Source: Brevundimonas pishanensis
GTDB taxonomy: Bacteria; Pseudomonadota; Alphaproteobacteria; Caulobacterales; Caulobacteraceae
Direction of reading: 5' to 3'
Length of the DNA stretch: 64,000 nucleotides
Assembly (NCBI RefSeq): GCF_022750635.1
Contig: NZ_JAJKBG010000002.1
Coordinates: forward strand, 434,001-498,000
Positions 1-8,847 of this stretch are shown here, in pieces. The notes under the pieces were generated by a model, which saw nothing but the letters and a program-made list of their open reading frames with translations, did not search any database and was not told the origin of the DNA. The number at the start of each line of letters is the position of its first letter. Position 1 is the stretch's first letter. A program made the translations under genes and the position numbers.

Positions 1-175
1 ACGGTCGCGGCTGACAGCTTGGGCTTGTTCGGGATCGTCCCAAAGCGTCGGGTCTTCAACGCGGGCGTTAAGCTCGTCGAGCTTTCTTAGAGCGACATCC
101 CAGTCAAAGTCGCCTCCTGAGCAGAGCAACGCTCTGCTCGATGTCGGCCTTCATGGCCTCGACATCCAGTCTCAT
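1..175 (-). CDS. prfB: Peptide chain release factor 2, N-terminal part, with programmed +1 frameshift (runs off left edge)
   Basis: RF2 recognises UAA/UGA stop codons and releases the finished peptide. Reading leftward from the ATG at 175, a 23-codon zero frame ends CGA-CTT-TGA (stop at 106-104). Skipping one base at CTT continues as DWDVALRKLDELNARVED, then PTLWDDPEQAQA, which is the conserved RF2 N-terminus. The CTT TGA C slippery site is preceded by an internal Shine-Dalgarno-like AGGAGG at 118-113, the same design as known prfB autoregulatory frameshift sites: low RF2 lets the ribosome pause at UGA and shift +1. Only about 57 residues lie in the window; the GGQ domain is outside it. Downstream of mrcA on the same strand, separated by a hairpin terminator. 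Confidence 0.93.
104..118 (-). promoter_or_regulatory. prfB programmed +1 frameshift site (SD-like AGGAGG, CGA CTT TGA C)
   Basis: The SD-like hexamer AGGAGG (118-113) lies one codon (CGA) upstream of the CTT slippery codon (109-107) and the in-frame UGA (106-104), followed by C. This matches the architecture established for bacterial prfB recoding sites. The downstream +1 frame encodes recognisable RF2, so this is recoding and not a mutation. Confidence 0.92.
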
Positions 176-230
176 CGCAAACTCCTACGCGATTTACGGT
201 CCCTCGGCGCGGCGCGCACGAGGATCGAAA

Positions 231-262
231 GATAACGGCGCACTCGTGAGACGAATGCGCCG
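231..262 (-). terminator. Hairpin terminator downstream of mrcA
   Basis: Arms CGGCGCA / TGCGCCG (262-256 and 242-236, minus strand) enclose a further TCGT/ACGA pairing with a CTC loop. On the minus strand the stem is followed by TTATCTTT. Placed between the mrcA stop and the prfB start, so it probably ends the mrcA transcript. The T-tract is imperfect. Confidence 0.6.
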
Positions 263-284
263 TGTTGAGGGTCTAACTAATGCG

Positions 285-2702
285 TCAGTACAATCCGCTC
301 AAGTCCTCAGGGACTTCCTTGCGCGGGGGCGTCGCAGGCGTGGCCGGCGCTTGGGTCTGAGCCGGTGCCGCAGGCGCATTATTCTGCTCGCGAGCAATGA
401 CATCGTTGTAGGCTTGCGGACCGGTCGGCTCGACACGCACCGGATCGGCGCGGACGTTACGCTCGGTGCCCGGACGGAAGGCTTCTTCAATGCCGTTCAC
501 GGTCTTGAAGATCGCATTCTTGGGACGGACAAGCGGACGGGCCGGACGCGAGCGTAAGGCCGTTTCCATAAACTCGCCAAAGATCGGCACGGCTGCCGAC
601 GCACCGGCTTCCCCTGAACCCAGCGAGCGGTTGTCGTCAAAGCCGACGAATACGCCGACGACGATATCCGACGAGAAGCCAACGAACCATGCAGAGCGAT
701 ACTCATTGGTCGTGCCGGTCTTGCCGCCGACATTCGGGCCCAGGCCGCGAACGCTGGCAGCGGTGCCGCGCTGAACAACGCCTTCCAGCATGGAGCTGAT
801 TTGGTACGCCGTGATTGGATCGATCACCTGCGTTCCGCGCGGCTCTAGGCGAGGAGATTCCTGCCCTGAGAAGCTACGCGAGCATTCGCGGCAGGCACGA
901 CGGTCCGCACGGTGGATGGTCTTGCCATAGCGGTCCTGCACCACCTCGATGAGATACGGATCGACGCGACGGCCGCCGTTCACAAAGGCCGAATAGGCTG
1001 CGGTGATCTGGTAAGGGGTGGTTTCCCCTGCTCCCAACGACATGGCGAGGTTAGGCTGCATGTCGTCCACCACGCCCATGCGCTTGGACAGGTCGACGAT
1101 GCTCTTCATGCCAACAGCCTGCGCCAGACGGACAGTCATGACGTTGCGCGACAGTTCCAGACCACGGCGCAGGGTTTGCGGGCCATAGAAGCGACGCGAA
1201 TAGTTCGACGGCGTCCAAGGCTTGCCGCCCGGACCGCCAGGGAAGCTGATCGGAGCATCCAGAACAATCGACGCTGGCGTGAAATCGCCCTCGAGCGCGG
1301 CGGCGTAAACGAACGGCTTATAGGCCGAACCCGGTTGACGGCGTGCTTGGGTGGCGCGGTTGAAGCTGGACAGCGCGTACGAATAGCCACCGACCATTGC
1401 CAGTACGCGGCCCGACTGCGGTTCAATCGCCACCAGCGCCCCATTGACGGCAGGCACCTGACGCAAGGCGAACTGGCCGCCGGAAGGCTCAACGAAGATC
1501 AGGTCACCGCGCTTGAGCGGTTTGCGCGAATTGTTGGACCAAGCCACGTCCGCGGCCAGAAGGGTGCCGCTGCGCTGTTCTTTTGCGGTTCTCACGCGAA
1601 CGGTGCTGCCTTGCACGCTTTCGACGGCAGCGGCTTCCCAGGTGCGGCGCTCTGGCGGCGTTTGGCGGCGCAAGGCTTCTTCTTGCCAGCCATCGGCAAA
1701 ATCGGTTTCGCCCCACGCACCGCGCCAGCCGTGGCGGCGGTCATAGTTTTCCAGACCGCGCATCAGGGCCACGCGAGCAGCCGACTGCAGTTCCGGATCA
1801 AGCGTCGTACGGAGATAATAGCCGCCGCGGTTGACCTCTTCCTGACCGAACATGGAAATCGCCCGACGGCGGGCTTCTTCAACGAAGAAGTCGGCATCGG
1901 CATATTCAGCACGGCGCGGAGCGGCCCGGGCGTTCAGAGGACGTGCCTGAGCGGCGTCGCGCTGTTCGGCCGTGATAAAGCCGGCATCCTCCATCTGGCC
2001 CAGCACCCAGTTGCGGCGACCGATAGCGGCTTCGGTGCGACGACGCGGGTGATAATTGGACGGACCTTTGGGCAAGGCCGCAAGGAAAGCCGCCTCTTCC
2101 AAAGTCAGCTGATCCAGCGACTTGCCGAAATAGTTATAGGCTGCAGCGGCAACGCCATAGGACCGATAGCCGAGGTAGATTTCGTTTAGATATAGCTCAA
2201 GCAGTTGCTCCTTGGTCAGAACCGTCTCCAGACGGGTCGAAAGGATTGCTTCCTTGAGCTTGCGGTTCAGCTTGGTTTCGTCGCTGAGCAGGACGTTCTT
2301 GGCGACCTGCTGGGTGATGGTCGAGCCACCTTCCAGCCGATTGCCTGACAGAACGTTGAACACGTTCTTGAACATGGCACGCCCAACGCCTGAGACATCC
2401 AGACCGCCATGGTTGAAGAAGCTGCTGTCTTCGGCCGCGAGGAAGGCGTGAACAACCTGATCAGGAACCTGATTATAGGTGACGTAGATGCGGCGCTGTT
2501 CGGAGAACTCGCCGATTAGAGTGCCATCACCGCCATAGACACGGGTAGCCGTGGCCGGACGATAATCGGCCAGCTCTGCAGCATCCGGCAGATCGTGAAT
2601 GACGTAAGCCGCGTAAACGGCAACAACCACACCTGCGGCTGCGACGGCCCCCATCAGGGCTGTACCAGCCCAGACGAACCAGCGATCGGCTATTTTCACC
2701 AT
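285..2702 (-). CDS. mrcA: Penicillin-binding protein 1A, bifunctional transglycosylase/transpeptidase
   Basis: Class A PBP of 805 residues that polymerises lipid II glycan strands and cross-links their stem peptides in the periplasm. Visible: an N-terminal membrane anchor (about residues 10-35), a GT51 domain with the catalytic Glu in EDSSFFNHGG (E91) and GGSTITQQVAKN, an OB-like middle region, and a transpeptidase domain with SxxK in PGSAYKPF (nucleophile S459, K462), the SRN triad motif and KTGTT. The C-terminus is Pro/Ala-rich. The ATG at 2702 is preferred to an in-frame start 57 bases upstream because GGAG sits just before it and the extra residues precede the anchor without resembling the family. 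The length is normal for the family. Confidence 0.95.
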   Translation of the reverse strand: MVKIADRWFVWAGTALMGAVAAAGVVVAVYAAYVIHDLPDAAELADYRPATATRVYGGDGTLIGEFSEQRRIYVTYNQVPDQVVHAFLAAEDSSFFNHGGLDVSGVGRAMFKNVFNVLSGNRLEGGSTITQQVAKNVLLSDETKLNRKLKEAILSTRLETVLTKEQLLELYLNEIYLGYRSYGVAAAAYNYFGKSLDQLTLEEAAFLAALPKGPSNYHPRRRTEAAIGRRNWVLGQMEDAGFITAEQRDAAQARPLNARAAPRRAEYADADFFVEEARRRAISMFGQEEVNRGGYYLRTTLDPELQSAARVALMRGLENYDRRHGWRGAWGETDFADGWQEEALRRQTPPERRTWEAAAVESVQGSTVRVRTAKEQRSGTLLAADVAWSNNSRKPLKRGDLIFVEPSGGQFALRQVPAVNGALVAIEPQSGRVLAMVGGYSYALSSFNRATQARRQPGSAYKPFVYAAALEGDFTPASIVLDAPISFPGGPGGKPWTPSNYSRRFYGPQTLRRGLELSRNVMTVRLAQAVGMKSIVDLSKRMGVVDDMQPNLAMSLGAGETTPYQITAAYSAFVNGGRRVDPYLIEVVQDRYGKTIHRADRRACRECSRSFSGQESPRLEPRGTQVIDPITAYQISSMLEGVVQRGTAASVRGLGPNVGGKTGTTNEYRSAWFVGFSSDIVVGVFVGFDDNRSLGSGEAGASAAVPIFGEFMETALRSRPARPLVRPKNAIFKTVNGIEEAFRPGTERNVRADPVRVEPTGPQAYNDVIAREQNNAPAAPAQTQAPATPATPPRKEVPEDLSGLY

Positions 2703-2783
2703 GCACTCCGCACCCGGTCTTAACGGGATAAATCCTAGCCTGAGCCGCCTCCCGCGCATAGGGCGCCAGAGACACGAACTTCC

Positions 2784-3254
2784 TTAGCCGCGTTCCTTGA
2801 GCAGACGCGCCTTGTCGCGCTGCCAGTCGCGCTCGGCCGTTGCCTCGCGCTTGTCGTGGTTTTTCTTGCCCTTGGCCAAGGCAATTTCCAGCTTCGCCTT
2901 GCCGCTCTCGTTCAGGTACAGCCGCACCGGAATGATGGTGCGGCCATCGCGCTGGACCGCCGAAGCCATCTTGTCGATCTGGCGACGATGCAGCAGCAGT
3001 TTGCGGTGGCGGCGCGGCTCGTGATTGAACCTGTTGGCCATTTTGTAGGGCGGGATATCGGCATTGACGAGCACAAGCTCGCGTCCCTCGACCGCAACAT
3101 AGCTTTCGGCAATGTTCGCGCGCCCGTCGCGCAGCGCCTTGATCTCGGTACCCAGCAGCTGGATTCCGGCCTCGATATGGTCTTCGAGGAAGTAGTCGTA
3201 GCGAGCGCGACGATTCTCGGCGATTGTCTTCTGCTGTGGCGCTTGTTCGGCCAT
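2784..3254 (-). CDS. smpB: SsrA-binding protein SmpB
   Basis: 156-residue tmRNA-binding partner for trans-translation; it delivers alanyl-tmRNA to stalled ribosomes. Hallmarks seen: an N-terminal [12 protein letters not shown] segment, the [13 protein letters not shown] core, [14 protein letters not shown], and a basic C-terminal tail ([10 protein letters not shown]...[10 protein letters not shown]) that inserts in the mRNA channel. The start codon overlaps the dapA stop by one base (TAATG), so translation is probably coupled to dapA. The ssrA gene itself is not visible here. Confidence 0.96.
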   Translation of the reverse strand: MAEQAPQQKTIAENRRARYDYFLEDHIEAGIQLLGTEIKALRDGRANIAESYVAVEGRELVLVNADIPPYKMANRFNHEPRRHRKLLLHRRQIDKMASAVQRDGRTIIPVRLYLNESGKAKLEIALAKGKKNHDKREATAERDWQRDKARLLKERG

Positions 3255-4138
3255 TAAACGATCCCGGCTGCCGACATTGCGGCGTCAATATGCGGACGGA
3301 CCTCGTTGCGGGTCTGTACTAGAGGCAAACGCACCTCTTCCGAACAGTATCCCAGCTTAGACAACGCATATTTGGTTGGCGAGGGCGAGTTATCGAGGAA
3401 CAGCCCCTTGTGTAGACCGATCAGGCGATCCTGCCAGCTGCGGGCCGTTGCCAGATCGCCAGCCTGAACTGCATCGTGCAGGGCCACCATACCTTCGGGA
3501 GCGACATTCGACGTCACGGAAATCACGCCGCAACCGCCTTGAGCGGCATAGCCGAGATAGCTCGGATCATCGCCGGAGATCAGGTCGAAAGTACCTTCGA
3601 TATTGGCGCGCATCCAGCTGACGCGCGACAGATCGCCGGTGGCGTCCTTGATACCGACGATGTTGGGGTGCTTGGCCAGTGCCGCAACCGTTTCGTTAGC
3701 CAGATCAACGCCCGTGCGTCCCGGCACATTATACAAAAGCACCGGGATCTGGACAGCATCGGCCATCGCTTCGAAGTGGGCCCGCAGGCCGGCTTGCGAT
3801 GGGCGGTTGTAATAGGGCGTCACCGCCAGCACGCCATCCGCACCGACAGTCTTTGCGAACTGCGACAGCTCGATCGCCTTTTCTGTCGAAGACGAGCCCG
3901 CTCCCGCAATAACGCGAATACGGCCAGCGGCCTGCGCAACGCACATTTCAACCACGCGTTTATGCTCGTCGAGGTGCAGGGTAGCACTCTCGCCGGTGGT
4001 CCCCATCGGGACAACGCCGTGCACGCCAGCAGCAATTTGGCGTTCCAACAGTTTTTTAAACGCCTCTTCGTCCACGTTTCCGTCACGAAGAGGTGTGATC
4101 AAGGCGGTGATCACGCCCTTGAACAAATGGGCGATCAT
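3254..4138 (-). CDS. dapA: 4-hydroxy-tetrahydrodipicolinate synthase
   Basis: Condenses pyruvate with L-aspartate-4-semialdehyde, the first committed step of the lysine/meso-diaminopimelate branch, in the cytoplasm. TIM-barrel protein of 294 residues, normal size. The GTTGE motif (T47, T48), the catalytic Tyr in LYNVPGRTG (Y136) and the Schiff-base Lys in GIKDATGD (K164) are all present. First gene of a dapA-smpB pair with a TAATG overlap. The leader contains a small hairpin (GAGCGG-N5-CCGCTC at 4164-4180). Confidence 0.96.
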   Translation of the reverse strand: MIAHLFKGVITALITPLRDGNVDEEAFKKLLERQIAAGVHGVVPMGTTGESATLHLDEHKRVVEMCVAQAAGRIRVIAGAGSSSTEKAIELSQFAKTVGADGVLAVTPYYNRPSQAGLRAHFEAMADAVQIPVLLYNVPGRTGVDLANETVAALAKHPNIVGIKDATGDLSRVSWMRANIEGTFDLISGDDPSYLGYAAQGGCGVISVTSNVAPEGMVALHDAVQAGDLATARSWQDRLIGLHKGLFLDNSPSPTKYALSKLGYCSEEVRLPLVQTRNEVRPHIDAAMSAAGIV

Positions 4139-4163
4139 GGAAAAACTAACCTGTGCGGAGAAT

Positions 4164-4180
4164 GAGCGGATGAGCCGCTC
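4164..4180 (-). other. Small inverted repeat in the dapA/slt divergent region
   Basis: GAGCGG-ATGAG-CCGCTC, a perfect 6-bp stem in the 101-base gap between the divergent genes dapA and slt. It would lie in the dapA leader if transcription starts upstream of it. Without a T-tract it is not a terminator; it may be an operator or an mRNA structure. Confidence 0.3.
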
Positions 4181-4239
4181 GTTATCTTGATGGGGCCAAA
4201 GGGTATTTCGCCAATGGCTCTACCGCAACAAGTAGATGA

Positions 4240-6288
4240 ATGAGGACGAAGAAGCTGATGATCGCGACGACCCTCGCAGCCGCCCTGGCGGTCATGGCCC
4301 CCCCGACTCAAGACGTGATCAACAGCGTCCCGGCCGCCTATAGTTCCCAAACGGCGGGCTCTATCAGCCCGTCAGATCAGTCGCTGGTACAGCAAGGGCT
4401 GGCCGCAGCGCGGGCACGTGATGTTGTCCGCACCCAACAGATCATGGCATCGATGAATGATCCCGCCGCACGTAAACTCGTCGAATGGGCATTGGTGGAT
4501 ACGTCGGATCGTCAGATGTCGCCCTCCGAAGTCCTGCGTGCAGAGTCGGACCTCAAGGGATGGCCGCGAGCCGAATCACGTCGCGCCGCTGCCGAGCGTG
4601 CACTGAGTGTCACAGGTCTGAGTCCCGAGGCCACTCTGGCATTCTTCGCAGAAGAACAGCCGCGTACCGTCCAAGGTGCCATCGCCTACGCAGGCGCATT
4701 GGAGCAAGCAGGTCGCCGCGAAGATGCCCAGAACCTCATTCGCAACTGGTGGCGTCAGGAATCGTTCGACGCCGCTGAGCAGGACCGAATTCTCTCTCGC
4801 TGGTCCGGCTGGCTGGCGACCGACGATCATATTGTACGCCTGAACACCTTGCTGAGCGGCCCGCACGGCCCTGCTACCCGCGCGATGGTTAATCTGGTGC
4901 CCGCCGACCGTCAGGCTATCGCCAATGTGGTGATGAACCTGCGCACCGCCTATGCGCCAGACAGTGTCATTGCCAGCCTGAGCCCTCAACAGGCGACTGA
5001 TCCCAATGTGGTGCTGGAGCGCGTGCGGCTGTTGCGCGCCGCGAACCGTCAGAGCGAAGCGTTCGACCTTCTGCGCTATCTGCCCCCTGCGCCCAAACAT
5101 ACCGACGGTCAAAACACGCTATGGAACGAGCGTCGCAACCTGTTCCTCGACGCGCTGCGTATGGGAAATAATCGAGCCGCCTACGACGCGTTTGCGGGGC
5201 ACGGCTTCTCGTCTGGCGAGCGCTCGGTTGACGCCGAGTTCTTTGCCGGTTGGGCTGCGCTGGTCAAACTGAACGATGCGCGTCGCGCCGAGCAGCATTT
5301 CGAAACCCTTCGCAATATCTCCCAGACCCCCATCACTCAGGGACGGGCACTCTATTGGCTGGGCCGTGCTGCAGAAGCGCAGGGCGACCGCGCTCGCGCT
5401 CAACAGTTCTATGCCGCCGGTGGCCAGCATTGGCAGACATTCTATGGTCAACTTGCCGCCGAGAAAGCCGGCACCCAGACCCTGACCCTGCCTGGCGAAC
5501 CTGACCCGACGCCTGAAGATGTCGCGCGTTTTGAAAGCTATGAGATGGTGCGGGCTACCCGTATCCTCGGCCAGATGGGCGAACAGCCGCTAATGCGCGT
5601 CTTCGCCTATCACCTCGATGACACCCTACCCCTGCCCTACGACCTGTCGATGCTATTCGATCTGGTCAAATCCTATGGTGACCAGTTCGGTGCCATGATG
5701 GTCGGGCGCGCCTCCAGCGGCCGAGGCTTTATCATGCCGGAGCGGATGTATCCGATCCAACTGCCGCAACAGGTACCAGGCATGGCACCGGCTGACTTTA
5801 CGCTGGCCATCACACGTCAGGAATCCAGCTTCGATCCGGGTGTGCGTTCACACGCCAATGCTCGCGGTATGATGCAGATGCTGCCCAGCACGGCCTCGGC
5901 AGTGGCGCGTCGTATGGGGCAACCCTACAGCGATGATCGCCTGTGGGACCCCAACTACAATATGACTTTGGGCAGCTATCACCTTGGCGAACTGCTCAAC
6001 AACTTCGGTCAGTCGCCGTTGCTGGCCGCGGTCGGATACAACGCAGGACCCGCACGTCCACCCCAATGGACTGCACGCTGTGGTGACCCGCGTCAGGCAC
6101 AGGTCGACCCGCTGGACTTCATCGAGTGCGCGCCGATCACCGAGACGCGCAACTATATGATGCGGGTGATGGAGAATATGCAGATCTACCGCGCCCGTCT
6201 GAATAACGGCTCGGCACAGCTCACGCCGTCTGCAGACCTTGCGCGCGGTACTCCGCCCAACGCAGGACCTCGTTCATACAGCCAGTAA
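4240..6288 (+). CDS. Lytic murein transglycosylase (Slt-type), exported
   Basis: 682-residue periplasmic muramidase that cleaves the MurNAc-GlcNAc bond to give 1,6-anhydromuropeptides. It begins with a Sec-like signal (RTKK then a hydrophobic Ala-rich stretch), followed by a long alpha-helical superhelix domain typical of Slt70 and a C-terminal SLT domain. The catalytic Glu is E528 in ITRQESSFDPGV, followed by ARGMMQMLPSTA and the LAAVGYNAGP motif. Transcribed divergently from dapA. An alternative ATG at 4258 has an SD-like AGGA upstream but would drop the basic residues of the signal peptide, so I kept 4240 with moderate certainty. Confidence 0.93.
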   Translation: MRTKKLMIATTLAAALAVMAPPTQDVINSVPAAYSSQTAGSISPSDQSLVQQGLAAARARDVVRTQQIMASMNDPAARKLVEWALVDTSDRQMSPSEVLRAESDLKGWPRAESRRAAAERALSVTGLSPEATLAFFAEEQPRTVQGAIAYAGALEQAGRREDAQNLIRNWWRQESFDAAEQDRILSRWSGWLATDDHIVRLNTLLSGPHGPATRAMVNLVPADRQAIANVVMNLRTAYAPDSVIASLSPQQATDPNVVLERVRLLRAANRQSEAFDLLRYLPPAPKHTDGQNTLWNERRNLFLDALRMGNNRAAYDAFAGHGFSSGERSVDAEFFAGWAALVKLNDARRAEQHFETLRNISQTPITQGRALYWLGRAAEAQGDRARAQQFYAAGGQHWQTFYGQLAAEKAGTQTLTLPGEPDPTPEDVARFESYEMVRATRILGQMGEQPLMRVFAYHLDDTLPLPYDLSMLFDLVKSYGDQFGAMMVGRASSGRGFIMPERMYPIQLPQQVPGMAPADFTLAITRQESSFDPGVRSHANARGMMQMLPSTASAVARRMGQPYSDDRLWDPNYNMTLGSYHLGELLNNFGQSPLLAAVGYNAGPARPPQWTARCGDPRQAQVDPLDFIECAPITETRNYMMRVMENMQIYRARLNNGSAQLTPSADLARGTPPNAGPRSYSQ

Positions 6289-6302
6289 CCAGGGGTTCAA
6301 TC

Positions 6303-7055
6303 CTACAGTCGACGGGTCGCCAAAAGCGGCCCGTTTTCTGTTTCTACCCACTGGCCCGCGATCTTGAAATGGTCCCGCAGCACATCCACGGTCAGAGCCT
6401 TTAGCGGTGCAGCGTTTGCGACGACCCTGCCCTTGGCTATGACGACGACGCGGTCCGCAAACTGGGCTGCAGCCGATAGATCGTGCATGGTAACCACCAC
6501 GGCAGACCGATCAGCTGCACGCTGACGCAGTCGCTCCAGCACCAGCAGTGAAGCGTCGGGGTCGAGCCCTGCGACAGGTTCATCGGCGATCAGCAACGGC
6601 GCATCAGTCACCAGCGCCCTAGCCAGCAGCACGCGCGCACGCTCTCCACCCGACATATCCGCCACGCCGCGATGCGCCAGATGGCCCACACCCACCAGGT
6701 CCAAAGCGCGCGCTGCACGGACCATCACATCTCCTTGCGAGAAATGAAGTCCGCCCAGTGCCGCAATCTCTATAGCGGGCAGGTTCCAGGCGATGGTCCG
6801 GTCCTGCGCCAGATAGGCGAAGCTCTCTCCCCGCTGGCGGGCCGACAGGCTTCGAAGGTCGCGACCCAGGAACTGCACAGCGCCCTGACGGGGGCGTATA
6901 AGCCCCGCAGCGACCTTCAGCAGGGTGGACTTGCCCGCTCCGTTCGGGCCGCAGACTGCCACCATCTGACCGGCCTCGACCGTCATGGACGCGAAATGGA
7001 GCAGGCGCTGTCGGGCGATATCGACGCTGATGCCTTCGAGGCAAAGCAGGCTCAT
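6303..7055 (-). CDS. ABC transporter ATP-binding protein, FecE/BtuD/HmuV type
   Basis: 250-residue ATPase of an importer for cobalamin, haem or ferric siderophore. Walker A GPNGAGKST, signature MSGGE, Walker B LLIADEP and the switch His in VTMHD are all present. The start at 7055 is fixed by an ATGA overlap with the permease stop; an in-frame upstream start would run into the permease. Last gene of the tetR-SBP-permease-ATPase operon, convergent with slt (14 bases between stops). The substrate cannot be deduced from sequence alone. Confidence 0.9.
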   Translation of the reverse strand: MSLLCLEGISVDIARQRLLHFASMTVEAGQMVAVCGPNGAGKSTLLKVAAGLIRPRQGAVQFLGRDLRSLSARQRGESFAYLAQDRTIAWNLPAIEIAALGGLHFSQGDVMVRAARALDLVGVGHLAHRGVADMSGGERARVLLARALVTDAPLLIADEPVAGLDPDASLLVLERLRQRAADRSAVVVTMHDLSAAAQFADRVVVIAKGRVVANAAPLKALTVDVLRDHFKIAGQWVETENGPLLATRRL

Positions 7056-8041
7056 AGCCTCCACTCCTTCGCGGCGCGCCATGCAATCAACGCGAACAAC
7101 GGCGCACCGATCAGTGCAGTGAACACGCCGAGCTTTAACTCCTGATCGGTGGGGATGAGGCGCGTCGCCAGATCGGCCAAGACCAGCATCAAACCGCCGG
7201 CAAGCGCGGAGGGAAGCAGTACCCTGCCCGGATCACCTCGAACTGCAGAGCGCACCAGATGCGGTGCGGCCAACCCGACGAAGCCGATAATACCCGCGAC
7301 CGCGACCGCGGCCCCAGCCGCGACGGCAGCGGCCAGAAGTGCGCAGACCCGCAAACGGACCAGCGGTAATCCCGATGCCTTGGCGACATCTTCGCCTAGC
7401 GTCAGCATCCGCAAGCCCTGTCGGGCCAGAACCGCAAAGACGGCAGCAACGACCAAAGCCGTCGCCACCCACGCCACGTCAAACCAGCTGCGATTGGCAA
7501 CCGATCCTAGCATCCACGCCATGACCTCGGCCGAGGCAATCGGTGACGGCGAGAGGTTGAAAATCAGCGCGGTCGCCGCGCCCGAGAAGCTTGATAAAGC
7601 CACCCCGAACAGGATTAGCCCCTCAGGCGCTCCCAGTCTGGCACCGACCAGCGTCAAAAGAACACCCGCTACAGCCGCACCGATAAGCGCGGACGCTTCA
7701 ACCGCACCGGGGATAACGGCCAATCCGCTAACAATCGCCAGCGCCGCAGCGAAAGCGGCTGTGCCAGACACGCCGATGACGCCCGGTTCTGCCAAGGGGT
7801 TTCGCAGCAAACCCTGCATGACTGCCCCAGACAGCCCCAACGCTGCCCCTACAAAAAGCGCGCAAAGCACACGCGGCAACCGGATCTGCCACAGCACGTC
7901 GCCCTCGCCCGATGCTGGATCGGCAAATGCGTGCGCAACGCCTGACCAACCCAAGACTGTCTCACCAAAGCTGACAGCCAATAGCGACGCAGCCGCAATG
8001 GCTACAAACAGTCCCAAGGACAAATAGTGGCTACGGATCAC
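7052..8041 (-). CDS. FecCD-family ABC transporter permease
   Basis: 329-residue inner-membrane permease with many hydrophobic helices (expected about ten) and the family sequences LPRVLCALFVGAALGLSGA, NPLAEPGVIGVSG and GFVGLAAPHLVR. It begins with GTG (8041-8039), which overlaps the TGA of the substrate-binding protein gene (GTGA); its own stop overlaps the ATPase start (ATGA). It would form a homodimer with two copies of the ATPase. Typical permease for B12, haem or siderophore uptake. Confidence 0.92.
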   Translation of the reverse strand: MIRSHYLSLGLFVAIAAASLLAVSFGETVLGWSGVAHAFADPASGEGDVLWQIRLPRVLCALFVGAALGLSGAVMQGLLRNPLAEPGVIGVSGTAAFAAALAIVSGLAVIPGAVEASALIGAAVAGVLLTLVGARLGAPEGLILFGVALSSFSGAATALIFNLSPSPIASAEVMAWMLGSVANRSWFDVAWVATALVVAAVFAVLARQGLRMLTLGEDVAKASGLPLVRLRVCALLAAAVAAGAAVAVAGIIGFVGLAAPHLVRSAVRGDPGRVLLPSALAGGLMLVLADLATRLIPTDQELKLGVFTALIGAPLFALIAWRAAKEWRL

Positions 8042-8847
8042 TGTGCCGTCTCCGCCAGCGTAAGCGCCGCATCAGCGGCAAACCAGCCAGGACACGTCAA
8101 TGTCGAAGCGTGAAGATCGGCGGTGTCACTGGCTGCCATCAGCGGTTTGAGCACCGGATGACGCCCCACTCCCCGCCAATCCATGAAAGCCTGCTCGAAA
8201 AAGCCCCGCACAAACATAAGTGGCGGCGTCAGAACCAACTGCTCGAGCTTTAATGCCTGATAGCCCGCAGCTTTAGTGGCATTTTTGAAGCCGGCAGCTC
8301 TCAGAATACTATCGATCAGCGTGCCCGGCCCTGCGGAAAAGCCACTGGCGGTCATATAGGTCGCACGCCTGCCCTTGCCCTGACCTGCCGCAGCGGCCAG
8401 TCGCGCGTCCATGTTGCGGATCATTTCTTCACCTCGATCCGGAACATTTAGAGATGAAGCCAAATTACGGATATTGCTTCGAATACTGTCAAAGTCGCGG
8501 CTGTCTTCAATGTTGACCACCGAAACTCCACCCTGCTCCAAACGACGCAGCAGCAGCATATCTCCGCCCCAATATCGGACAACCACATCCGGCTTGAACG
8601 CGACAGCCGCTTCGAGACTAGGGCGAATGTGTTTGTGAGCGCGGGCCTGCTCGCGCAGATAGGCGTCCGCGTCATCCGAGCGCGGCGAAAGGCGCAGTTC
8701 CGCATCCGGTTTGAGAGCCAGCACAAACTGGTCGGCGCATTGGTCCAGCGACATCACGCGTAGCGGTCCCTCTGCGCCCGACGCGGTCGCAAATCCGCAA
8801 GCCAGCACGGCAACCAGACCGGCCACCCACTTCCAACGCAAACTCAC
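8038..8847 (-). CDS. Periplasmic substrate-binding protein, BtuF/FecB-like
   Basis: 269-residue binding protein. The start is the GTG at 8847, overlapping the tetR stop as GTGA, and it gives a clean signal peptide (SLRWKW then LVAVLACGFATASGA). The longer in-frame ATG start upstream lies wholly inside tetR and would give a nonsense leader. Mature protein features: RVMSLDQCADQFVLAL, KPDVVVRYWGG and helical-backbone class III binding-protein character. Expected to bind a corrinoid, haem or siderophore and deliver it to the FecCD permease. No TonB-dependent receptor is adjacent, so the outer-membrane step is encoded elsewhere. Confidence 0.85.
   Translation of the reverse strand: MSLRWKWVAGLVAVLACGFATASGAEGPLRVMSLDQCADQFVLALKPDAELRLSPRSDDADAYLREQARAHKHIRPSLEAAVAFKPDVVVRYWGGDMLLLRRLEQGGVSVVNIEDSRDFDSIRSNIRNLASSLNVPDRGEEMIRNMDARLAAAAGQGKGRRATYMTASGFSAGPGTLIDSILRAAGFKNATKAAGYQALKLEQLVLTPPLMFVRGFFEQAFMDWRGVGRHPVLKPLMAASDTADLHASTLTCPGWFAADAALTLAETAQ

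Noticed and set aside
104..106. Premature stop that would make prfB a pseudogene
   Set aside because: It matches the known programmed frameshift architecture, and the +1 frame continues as RF2.
912..2189. Long open frame on the plus strand (about 425 codons) opposite mrcA
   Set aside because: It mirrors the GC-rich third-position pattern of mrcA; the protein has no family-like motifs, and mrcA is unmistakable.
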